Below, piece by piece: positions 49,301 to 59,700 of a DNA stretch of 64,000 bases (position 1 is its first letter; the number at the start of each line of letters is the position of its first letter). This DNA is from Deuterostichococcus epilithicus. Taxonomy: Eukaryota; Chlorophyta; Trebouxiophyceae; Prasiolales; Stichococcaceae. The notes under the pieces are model-generated. The model was not told the DNA's origin and made no database searches. It was given only the letters and a program-made list of their open reading frames with translations. The DNA lies in NCBI GenBank assembly GCA_033439295.1, contig JAVTLE010000016.1, positions 682,001 through 746,000 on the forward strand. Reading direction: 5' to 3'. The position numbers were made by a program, and so were the translations under genes.

Positions 49301-49385
49301 TGGTGCGTACGGGAACATTCGGGTCCCAGCATCGATCGTCGATTTCGGCATGCTTCTTCTCTTGCTCTAGGGGGCTGTTCGCCAT
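43361..49385 (-). CDS. CocE/NonD-type alpha/beta hydrolase (X-Pro dipeptidyl-peptidase S15 fold)
   Basis: Predicted serine hydrolase of the CocE/NonD or S15 family, cleaving esters, amides or X-Pro peptides; substrate unknown. Starts at about 49385 ([20 protein letters not shown]). Blocks in order: [39 protein letters not shown]; the nucleophile GVSYDG (Ser codon 48271-48273), spliced to [52 protein letters not shown] (Asp codon 46738-46740); [13 protein letters not shown] (His codon 46295-46297); [30 protein letters not shown]; the jelly-roll C-domain [20 protein letters not shown] and [16 protein letters not shown]. The catalytic triad is intact. An Ala/Gln/Gly/Ser-rich insertion of about 90 residues (about 45.23-44.95 kb, containing the N at 45226) is unusual. 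The C-terminal exon (stop 43361) is tentative. Confidence 0.85.
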
Positions 49386-49925
49386 CTGCTCAAAGGATAC
49401 CTGTCGTCAGATACAGATGCACAACAGGTGAAAATCAGTCGATACTGCTAGAACGAGCGCTATGGCAGATGTGCCGCTGCAATGCCGCAATGTCAAAATT
49501 GGCAGCCGTAATAGTCTGTCTGGTTGGTGCCTGTCAGCCAAAACTTCAATGCAGAAGCTGTGCGCAACGGTCCGCGGAAAAGGCTCGGATGGTAGAATAG
49601 TCAAAATAGCCTGCGCAGCAACTCTGTTGGGACGAGGCCTCGAATAACCGGACAATGGAGCCGTGGGTCGCCTGTCATCCACTTGGATGACAAACGCCGA
49701 AGTGCGTCATGCTGCGCTGGCTGCCACATCGGAATCTCAAGCAAAGTACTGAGCCCTCAGGGTTTGTCAGCCATCGGCCGCCGCAGGCAAATGGCCAGCG
49801 CCGTGCACGGCCCTGCCTCTTCGCGCACCTGCAACTGAAGTCACTACAGCCTTCACAAACAGCCTGGGAAACAGCGTCAGCTGTTGAGGACCTCGCTGAC
49901 AAGGAACCAACACCCAGTAGGCATC
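49386..49925. promoter_or_regulatory. Divergent promoter region between the hydrolase and eS12
   Basis: These 540 bp lie between two head-to-head start codons. No specific motif was assigned. A 5' UTR intron for eS12 cannot be excluded. Confidence 0.45.
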
Positions 49926-51372
49926 ATGTCTGAGACAGAGGAGAAGCCCGTCGCTGAGGTCGAGGCCGACGAGGTCGAGGAGGAGGAGGCGGCGCCCGCT
50001 GCCGATGTGCCGAAGGAGCCGCTCACCATCAATGAGGGCGTGCAGGCACGTTTGTTTGGCGACATCCCTTATGCGCCAGCAGAGAGCAAACGGCACCCGT
50101 AGGGCCGTATGCGGATCGTGCAGAACGTTCGAGCTGTCTGATACCAAGTGCAACTTGGGATGAGGTCGCCACCCACATCAAGAACAGGTTGTTGAGCGGC
50201 GGCCGCGCCGGCTGCGGCGGCCGCCTCTGCGCATATGAGCAATCACACATGTCCGACGGTCCGTGATCGGCGATTGGCTTCTCGTATTGAGTTTTGCTGT
50301 GCTTGGGCCAAACAGCGGCAAGATGTCTGTGCTGCCCATCTTGCATCATGTGATGGGCATGTGATGACCCTCTGGTTGCATGTGGCGCACGCCATGACCC
50401 TCCCATCGCGGGCCCTGATTCAGGCTGTTGTATGCAGTGTCAGAGGCGTCTTGGGCCCCTGCACGTGCAGCCCCTGCTCGCCGGCGTGCACCCCTGGCAT
50501 GCGCCGCATGATCTGCCTTGTCCCTGCTTTACGTCCGACCGCCACGAACTCACGCCGCATCGCGCCTCTCCCTGATCGCAGCAAGTGCTGAAGAAGGCGC
50601 TGGCGTACGACGGCCTGTCCCGCGGCCTGCACGAGGCGGCCCGCGCGATCGAGAAGGGCCAGGCCAAGCTGTGCGTGCTCGCCGAGGACTGCAACCAGCC
50701 CGACTACAAGAAGCTCATTGAGGCGCTGTGTGCGGAGCACAACGTGTCCCTGCTGTCGGTGCCCGAGGCCAAGCAGCTGGGCCAGTGGGCGGGTCTGTGC
50801 AAGATTGACGCCGAGGGTGAGGCGCGCAAGGTGAGGCATCATTTTTTTCTTTGAAGAATTAAACAAAACTGGTTCCAAAACGGTTTCCCTGCTTGCATGT
50901 TGAGGGTTCGTACTCAGAGACGTTTGGTGCGGCGCCGCCACGCCGGCCCACAGAGCCGCGCCATTGGAGCGGCTCGTCGGGCTGCAGATCGGTCTGGAAG
51001 CTCCTAGAAGCCTGAGCAGCTTGTTCTCGCGGTAACAGCCCTCTAGGCGAGGCTTCCAGGATGGGCTGGACAGCCCTCCGGTGCTGCCCTCCACACCCAC
51101 ATCCGCGTCTGAAGCCTCTGGCGGGCGATACAAAAACGGATGCTGCCTTGCCTCATGCAGGTCGTCGGCTGCAGCTGCGCTGTAGTGACTTCTTACGGCG
51201 AGGTGAGCTCGCGATTTGATTTCAAATGGCTTCTTCATGCATCCGTTCAACGTGGAATTTGGCTGTTCGCATCGACCTGCCACTGGCCCGGGCACAGTGT
51301 GATCAACCCCCTGGGTCATGCGCACAGGACTCGGAGGGCCAGAACGTCATTGCCGAGTACCTCAACAAGTGA
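49926..51372 (+). CDS. RPS12: 40S ribosomal protein eS12
   Basis: Small-subunit cytosolic ribosomal protein. Four exons: 49926-50045, 50582-50830, 51161-51202 and 51328-51372. They give a closed 151-residue frame. The conserved body ([77 protein letters not shown]) aligns along the whole family. The first 30 residues are acidic ([19 protein letters not shown]), somewhat longer than in animals (human eS12 is 132 residues). Intron 1 begins GCACGT after the codon for Gln-40. Using this GC donor gives [12 protein letters not shown], the same length as the universal alignment, whereas the nearby GT would remove residues. It is convergent with the TrmH-family gene. Confidence 0.96.
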
Positions 51373-51816
51373 GGAGGCCATGCACCGCGGACGCGCCGCT
51401 TGTAGTGGCGTCTGTGACGGCTCCATTGACTGCGACTCCATATGTAGTCGTGTTATTGAACGCTGCAGACCGCAGATGCTGCTCGGGCGATTGTGTACCT
51501 ACGTCGGTGCATGTGTTTCCGTGCCTGTTGAAACCTTCCTGGGCTCAGAACGAACGAACATGTAGCGGTGATTACCCCAGACAGCATTGCAAGCTCTCGA
51601 CCCAATGCATGGGATGTACACATGGCATACGGCAGAAGGTCTGGACGTCAGTACCTACATCGGTGCATGTCTGTATCAAACAAGTGCTCTGCTTATCCAG
51701 TGGCAATTACAGGCTTGAAGGTCAAGGTCAGCACAGCTGCAGATGCACTATCTTGCAGCTGAACGGCCTCCGAAACATCTGGAATCCTGTAAAAGACAGG
51801 GCGAGCCTGCAGCACT

Positions 51817-54803
51817 TCATGCTTCCACTGTGACCTCCTTCTGACCCTCCACTGCAAAGTCTTTCACACCGTTGCGCTCCACCTCGCGGTACCAGCGGGT
51901 GTTCTGCTGCCACCGCGGCGCGCCCCGCCGCAGCAGGTGCGACAGAATCTGGTCTGACTTGCCCTGCAGCCTCAAGCGGGCGCGGTGTCAGCAAACGAGA
52001 GGTGCACCGGCGAGTCCAGGCGGGACTGCGACAGGGTTCCTGTGCCACCAGAGCGCTGTTGCCGTCATGCCCTGCAGGTGCTGTCAGGTGTCCCCAGCGC
52101 TGCTTGTAAGATGCCCGCACCTGGTGGCGCAGCAGCATGACGGCGCGCAGCGTGTCCTGCTCCTCCTGTGTCAGGTCCCCGTGGTGGCCCTGAGCAGCAG
52201 CACGAGAGCGCGCTCTTACGCCTGCGGGCACCTTTTGGTGGCGACATGGCCCATCCATTCTGCACGCGCATGTGTATGGTGCTGCATCGCAGGATTTGAG
52301 ATGCACCATCAGACGCTGCAAAGAGGCCTTCTTCAGCAGGCATCCGCGCCCCTTCGACGAAGCAAGATTGTTGGGAGGCAGCAGGCTTGATTGACGGCTT
52401 GGGCTGTGAGGCAGAAACTGGGCCATAGGTGTTTCAGCATGCGCACCAGGGTCCGCAGGCGGCCGCGGCGAGCCTCATTCAGCATGAGCGCTGCCGCAAC
52501 CGACACATTGAGCGACTCCACCATGCCGACCATGGGGATGACTGCGCACTGGTCCGCAGCCTCAAGCACCTCCTGCGACACGCCTGCGGGCGGCAGGGGC
52601 ATCCGTGGTTGCGTAGGGAAAATTGTGTCGGGAAAAGAACAGAACGAGATGCCGCACGCTGGCGTCGGTACTGGCAGGTGCCGGTCACGGGGTCTGCTGC
52701 GTAGCACCTTTGATGGACGAGGCGCTTGGGGTTGCCAAGATGTTGCGCCCCAAGCACGCTCTGACAGGCTTTTCGTATCACAGGGGCTGCACGATCATGC
52801 ATCCGCCAGGACCACGCCGAGGCAGATCTCTACCGCAGCAACGTGTCCATGTGTGCCTCACCTTCTCGCTCGTTGCCGAGCACGATGGCGGTGGGGCGCG
52901 TCCAGTCCACGTCCTGTACGTCCACTGCGTCTGCCCGCAGGTGCGTAACCACCACCTGGCGAGAGGAAACAGGGTTTCGTGTCCGGACCAGCCTTGGGCC
53001 AGGTGCTGCTCAGCGTGGGCATGCGCTTCCTAGCGACAGGCTGGCTGCCTGCTGCAGCCGGGATGGAGCTACAGCACGCTGCATGTACGGCGTACAGCTC
53101 CATATGCTTGGCCGCAGGCAGCCTTACAGATTCGAGACAAGTTGTGACCAAACAGCCCAAACGCAAATATGACGCGAGATGCTCTGCACCTGGAAGCCGG
53201 CGGCCTTGGCGGAAGCCAGGCACTCGCTCGCCGACGTCCACATGCGGACATCCAGCCACTTCTCTGCGCCCGCGCTGTGCCGAGCCGACTGCTTGTACTT
53301 GGCGCCGCTGCAGGCCGCAAAAGAGACATCGTCACGGCGCAGCGTGGACAAGTCTGAACCATCTCTGAATCCTGTCTACATCCTCACACAAATGACGGGT
53401 GGGCTGGGTACGTGGTTTCCTAAAAAGATGTATTTTGGGCCGCTGAGGCCCCCTCACTCATGACAGTGGATTCCGCATGAAATTGCATCGCGCATTGAAT
53501 GGGCTGCAAATCCCTTTTCTGATCCTTGATCTCAAAGGCGAGGCAGGTGTAGCAGGAAGGGCAGCAGAGAGGCTGGCATGGTGGGGCAGTGGAGCATGCA
53601 CCAATGCCCTTCATGTCCGCACAAGCTCACCTGGAATTGATGATGTGCATGGCGCCCATGCCCAGAGCTGCAGCCATGCGAGAGAGATTGTCAGTTCACG
53701 GTGATGACCTTGCATGCCACACAACTTTCACGTCTGGCTCAGCAGGCACGACACAGGTAGGCGCAAGCAGAGGTTCACAACCACTATGCACGAAATCCAA
53801 CCGCCCGCGAAGCACCAATCGCACCGTCAGCCGAACGGGCGACCGCTGCGAGGTTGCCCATGTCGTACACTCCCTCCACGATCGGCAGCACATTGAACGT
53901 GCGGCCGGTGACGGCCTGCAGCAGACATCATGGCACCTGCAGCTCGTCATGCAGGTCTCGAATTGAAGTGTTCTATGGTCACATGCACAATTGCGCATGG
54001 CGCAGGTTGGACTTGCCAACCACTGCCAGGCAAGACAGTTACATCCTCACACTGCAGCGGATGACGCAGATACCCTGCACTCTGGAAGAGCCACCGCTGC
54101 TGGCGGGGTCATGTGGCAGTGTGCAACAGCAAGCGGACCTGAGGCGATAGTGGGAAGGCACCTGACTGATGCGGGCCAGGCGCGTGGGCTCCACAAACTG
54201 CGACATGGCCTCGATCACCCTGGCGCTGTCCACGCGCTCGCCGCTCTGCAGCGTCAGCGGCTCCGTGAAGGGGAACCTGTGCGCAAGACTGCTGGATTCG
54301 TGAACAGTGAATCCCGAACAGGGAGGCCGCAAAAGAGGTAAGTTTTTCGGCCAGATGAACATACGGCAGTGATCCTGAAACAGAGGCTGCGTATCAGGTA
54401 CACACCTGCCGGTAGGAGCTTTCAGCAGCGTAGTGTCCAGAGGCAGCCCCTTGCAAAGGCCGCCGCGCGGAACGCCGCGCATCACCGCCGACGGCCTGTT
54501 GCTGCCGCCGCAAAGTTGCCTGGCGGGATGCAACTGGCCGGGTTGTGTGGCAGCTGTGTTGCTGTACATACTACGACTGTCTGCAGCTCTGCAGTCGGTG
54601 TGCAATCGCTGGCTGGGGCCTGCGCGTGGCCTCCTTGCCGCCCAACAGGCTGCAGTCGGCGACGCCGTAGCGGCGAGGTGCCTGCAGCATGGCTGTGATG
54701 CGTCTGATCGCGATAGCATGTGGCATTGCAGCACCGAGTACTGCTGCATGCAGCTGCACTGCATTGCGCTAATTTTCTGTAGCCTGATGAGGCGTGACAA
54801 CAT
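51817..54803 (-). CDS. SpoU/TrmH-family RNA 2'-O-ribose methyltransferase
   Basis: Predicted S-adenosylmethionine-dependent tRNA or rRNA 2'-O-methylase with a trefoil-knot SPOUT fold. Exons join in phase: LKAPTGR to [24 protein letters not shown] to [24 protein letters not shown] to [12 protein letters not shown]; then [70 protein letters not shown] with [36 protein letters not shown]; and the end [18 protein letters not shown]. Motif 1 ([11 protein letters not shown]), motif 2 (LGNERE) and motif 3 ([13 protein letters not shown]) are intact. The KWLD segment resembles bacterial Gm18 tRNA methylase TrmH. A start at 54803 ([17 protein letters not shown]) gives a basic N-terminus that could target an organelle; the ATG at about 54484 is an alternative. 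Divergent from the acyl-CoA-binding gene. Confidence 0.87.
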
Positions 54804-55099
54804 CAGCTTGCTGCACACCAGATGGTAGACCTTGCGAAGCCAGACGTGCAGATCATGGCCTCAGAAAGGCGTTCTGCAGGTGAAAGGCATTTGTTCTGCA
54901 GGTGATTCGACGGAATGTCTTGCGCTCCGAGAGCCCGCAGGCCCGAGGTGCCTGACATCTCAGAAAATCTGGCCGCCCCGGGGCGAAATGCTCGGTCTTG
55001 GACTCGCTCGGCCCTTCGGCTCCTGGTCTCCTGCTACCGCCTCGGCAGCAGCGTGCACCACCAGCGACAAGAACAGTGAGAAATTTATATCGAAGCAGC

Positions 55100-56323
55100 A
55101 TGGCGGTTGGCGAAGCGGTCACCGCTCTGGCCGCCGCGGGCAACGACACAGATGCGCTGCAGAAGGCGATCGAGGAGGCGTCCTTCCTGGATGCCACGCC
55201 CGGCGACGACAGACAAAAGCTCAGAGGTCAGTAAATATGGGTTCTAGTAGATCATTCCTGTCAATCCTGGCAATAGTGTTCTGTCGACCAATGCTAGTTT
55301 GGTTGTGCACAGCGGCGCGCACAAAGCTGAAGAAGCTCCGGAAAGAGGCCGCAGCCAAGGAGGTTGCGGCAGCCAACGCAGCGGCAAACAAGGGCCCCGC
55401 TGAGCGGTCACCTCACGCGAAGGAGGTGATGCGTCCGCGTCTGTTCGTCTGCGGTTCATGAGCTGCAGTGGTTCATCAGCGCCGCACCAATCTCAGAGAT
55501 TTCGAGCAGAAGCATGGTGAACGGAGCTGAAAAATACTCAAGAAGAATTCGATCGCTGTGTGTACAAGTACCATGCAGTCACCGATCGCCTGCTGTTTTC
55601 CTGCAGTCATACGATGCTGCCGAATTCGACAAGCTCGCAGCAAACTACGAGAAGCTCAACTGGCGCATGATCTCAAAGCCCGGCGGCGCCACCGTGAAGC
55701 CTGACGACTTCTACACGCTGTACGGGTGGGTCAGACGTGCCACAATGGTACAGCTGCTGTATCCGACAGAGACGCAATGCCGCTCTCTCACAGCTCCCAC
55801 ATGGCGCACACCAGCATGGCTTCTGCTGCAGTCTTCTGACTCAACCGACCCAGTCGAACGCTGTGAGAACCAACTTGTAAGGTGCTTTGTCTTGCCTCAT
55901 CACAGCCTAGCGCAGCAGGCGGCAGAGGGCGAGAACAAGGCGGAGCGGCCGATGTGGGCGGAGAAGGGCGGCCTCGACTTTGAAGGCCGCGCACGGTGGG
56001 ACGCCTGGACTGCCCGCAAGGGCATGGCCGCCGACAAGGCCAAGCTAGAGTTCGTCAAGGTAATGCCGGAGTCTGAGACGTGTGATGCATGCTCGAGCCT
56101 CTGCCGCATGAAGATATACTGCATGGTCGGGGTCCGGTGCAGGCGGGCGATTGGCAGATGTCGGCCACCACTCTGTCCACCAGAGCAACCATTGATTGCG
56201 TGGAGGTGGAGACGATATTTTCTCTGACAAAAGGCGATGCACAGACGAAGAGATGCGGGACATGTGTGCCTGCAGACGTACTACGAATTCTTGCCAAAGG
56301 CGCTGTACAAGGACGAGAGGTGA
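55100..56323 (+). CDS. Acyl-CoA-binding domain protein with N-terminal helical extension
   Basis: Binds long-chain acyl-CoA esters for lipid transport and pooling. Five exons: 55100-55226, 55313-55425, 55607-55725, 55906-56059 and 56276-56323. They give a closed 186-residue frame starting MAVGEAVTALAAAGNDTDAL. The ACB domain occupies roughly the last 110 residues: YDAAEFDKLAANYEKL, KPDDFYTLYGLAQQAAEGEN, RPMWAEKGGLDFEGRARWDA and W-T-A-R-KGMAADKAKLEF. The end is TYYEFLPKALYKDER. The first 75 residues are predicted helical and rich in Ala, Lys and Glu (TKLKKLRKEAAAKEVAAANA). That extension is not part of the minimal 85-90-residue ACBP, and I do not recognise it. No transmembrane segment or ankyrin repeat was seen. 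Confidence 0.92.
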
Positions 56324-56799
56324 CGGAGGATGTCAGGAAGAGCTAAATTTCAGTGGTGCAAATCTCGATGAAGCCCCTAGCAATGCCGGTGGCGCAGCAC
56401 TCCGACGCAGCGCAGCAGTCCGATTGCTGCGCTGTGATTCGTGTGGGCAGGTACCTGGTGTCGACCTACACAAACCACGACCTGTGCGCGTTGCAGTTCC
56501 ATGCCTGGCAGTCTTTAAATATCTAGTCAACAATTCGATCAAATGCCATCATCAACTTGTTTGAGCGCCGCCTACCCCCAGCCATTGCTGTATCCCGATG
56601 CTCACTCATCTGAGCTCCAGTCCTCCAGGCCAGTGCTCCTGCGGACGACCGCACGATGCATGCTCAGCGAATGTTCTGCACCCGCCCCCGGCTCTCCCGC
56701 ACCACTCACGCTCCTCACAAGCGCACACAATAGCCGGCGTTGTTCAGATCATGGCACAAAACCTCTCGCACAGCCTCGAACTGATAGAGTTGCCAAGCC
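56324..56799. other. 3' flanks of convergent acyl-CoA-binding and condensin genes
   Basis: These 476 bp lie between two convergent stops. Part may be a terminal CAP-D2 exon if the GTGAGG overlapping the assigned condensin stop is used as a splice donor. No other feature was seen. Confidence 0.4.
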
Positions 56800-59700
56800 T
56801 CACCTGAGGGCGACGCGCGTGCTGGCAGCTGCCTGCTTCCCGCCGCCGCCCTGCGAGGTCCTGCCGCCGCGCCTGAGCTTGCCCTGCGCCATCGCTGCTG
56901 CCGCCGCCGGCCGCCTGCCGCCGGCATCCTCGTTCTCGTCGCCGGACGCTGCCGTTGCTGCCAGTGCTGGCTCCTTGCCGTCGCTCGCGTCCGCTGCAGG
57001 CGCCCGGACGCTGCTGCGCCGCGGCGCCGCATCCCGTGCCTTTGTGAGGCGGCCCCTGCGGCGCTGCGACCTCGGCGCCGCCGCCGAGGCCGGGGGTGCC
57101 TCAACATCGGAGTCCTCGAGGCCAGCCGCAAACTGCCGCCGCGGCGCCGCCGGCGCAGCCCCCCTGGCGGCAGCGTCCTCTGACGTGGTGCCGGTGGCGG
57201 AGACCCTGGCAGACCGCCGCGCCGGCTGCCGCCGCGGCGGCCTCGCGGTGGTGGCCGGCACAGAAGCCGCTGTTGAGTCCTCGTACTCCACGGGCTCCGG
57301 CTTCATGGACACCAGCGGCGCTGGCGTCGCTGCTGCCGCCGACAGGCGAGCGGAGCCGCGGCTGGCGCGGCGCGGTGGCGGCAGCGGCCCTGCACAGGTG
57401 TTGAAACGGTGAGTGGGCTCGTGATGTGCGTGCTGTATCCGTGCAGTCGCAAGCCGAGTGCCGGTCCGAGTAAGCAAGGCACAGGCCAGTAGATGCAGCA
57501 CGGAGCGCCCGCAGTGCCGACGGTTGTGTTGTAAGGGATGCCCTTCGCTCCGTTGTTGCTCATGTACCTGCGGTACCCTCGTCCATGGGCTCGCTCTTGA
57601 CGCCCGAAGCCGCCGCCGTCGCCAACGCCTCGCCGCCCGCAGCAGCGCTGTCGGCGCCGTCGCAGCTGTCGGCCAGCTGCAGGCGGCCCATGTCCGCCCG
57701 CAGGCCGGCCGCGCTGGAGGCGCCACTCTCGGAGGCTGCCGCCGCTGCGACGACTCCTGGCTCGGCCTCGGCGCCCTCCGCAGCTGCACGCATGCGACGT
57801 CAAGCATCAGGTGCCAGGGTTCAGGAGGTGCGCGGCCAAGCTGACAACATGCAAAGCACAAGCAACCCTCGCCGGTTTTGACGCGACTGCTCCCGCGCAG
57901 GCTCAACACGACACCGTGCATGGCAGCTGCAGGATGCGCGTGTGGTCATGTGCATGACATCCGTGGGGCGCCGCGACTGACCTTCGCCAGGTACGTCCGC
58001 CTCGGGGCCTGCCTCCGCCTCCGCTTCCGGCTCTGCCTTCACGGCTGCTGCTGCCTTCGCCGCCGCAACGTTTCGCTCCTCCGCCAGCTCGGCCTGCGAC
58101 ACCGAAGACAGCGATGGCCCGCAACAGCAGCATCGATAGCAGCAGCATCGCTGAAGGCGCGCTTGTGTTCGGCACACACGCCGGCAGGAGACACAAGCTC
58201 CGCCGCCCCTGGCGGCGCCGCTGCTCAGTGTGAATATGCCCCGCTGGTCTTGGGGGTGGAAGCGGAGCACGGCAGCTCAGCCGACTTCGCGAACAAGCTG
58301 TGTCTCACTTCCTTGCTCGCCTAACCCTTCTGGCGAATGGTGTGCGGCACCTGCTTGGCGGCGATCTTGGCCTCCCAGTCGTCGACCAGCTCGCGCGTCT
58401 CCGGCTTCTTGTCGCGCTTGGCCACCTTGTCCACGATCGCCTGTGCCGGAGGTCCAAGGATCTGAGGCGCCCTGGTCAACGGGTGCCGTCGGAGGGCGCG
58501 CGATTGAGCAGTGCGGCACCGACGATGGAGCTGCGCCGGAGCAGTGGAATGCGCCGGCACCTCCTCGGCAGCTGGAGCTGCATGGCTCCTGGCCACGGGT
58601 CCCACAGCGAGCTGTGCCAGAGCCGCATCAGGCATTGGATTTGCGCCACAAGACAGACAGGCAGCCCTGTCATACTGGGTATTCCGGGCCAGGTTCGTGA
58701 GCCCGCGCCTAGAAATGTGTGGACGCCCTCGTCGGCGATTGCAAGGTGATTGCTAGGTAGAAGGACATCTCCCCGTTGAAAAGCAAACGCTGATATATCG
58801 TACCTGGAAGTGCGCGAGGACGCCCTCGTCTGCGAGTGCCGAATGGTACACCTTCCACAGATCTGCCAGTCGGTGCAGCGCCTTGTCCGACAGCGCCAGC
58901 TGGCCGATGCAGAAGGCGATGTTGCGCGCCGCCGCCGGCTCCTGTGTATAGCAACACCAAAGGCTTTACCCTTACAAGTCGCGGGGCGCGGGCCGCCAGG
59001 CTCGAGGCGGGCGCAAGGTAGGCTCAAGCACCGCTGTGCGCAGGGTTGCCCTGCCCGCACGCGGCACCGTGGCACCATCTGCCAAGCTGTCCTGCCAGAC
59101 TCAGATTCTGAGTGTGCCTGCTGCCTGGCTTTTTTACCTTGCGCATCAGGGGCCATCCTTCCGAAATGGCAGCAGAAGCTCCGCCGACCTTCCATCAAGT
59201 CCCCCACCTCAGCGACAACGCCCAGGCGGTGCGCCAGCTTCTCGGCCAGCGGGTCCACGTACTTGTCGCGCTTGACGTAGCCCAGCAGCACGTGCATGAT
59301 GGCCTGGAAGGCCGCGTCCGGCAGCCCGCGCTCCGCGCCCAGGCTGCTGAGGATGTCGGGGAGCAGGTTGTAGATGGGGTTGACGTTCTGCGGCAACAGC
59401 AGGGCGCAGCGGGTCGGGCTGTGCGTGGCACTTTTCCAGGCTCCGGTGCGGGCGGGCGCACCGCGTGTCATGTGGCGCGCAGCAAGGGAGAGATGCGGTG
59501 TCGACCGACTTCACTGTGCCAGAGTGGGCAGTCTGCAGGGTTTGACAGCGCAGTCTGTCGGGCATTTCGCTGCTGCAGTCAAGTCTCTAAATGGCCATAT
59601 ACGCTGCATTGTGCATGGCAACATGAATGTGATTCTGCAATGCCAGCGTGATGCGGTGCAACCACTCGTCCAACAGACGCGCCGCAGGCAGGCGGGTGCC

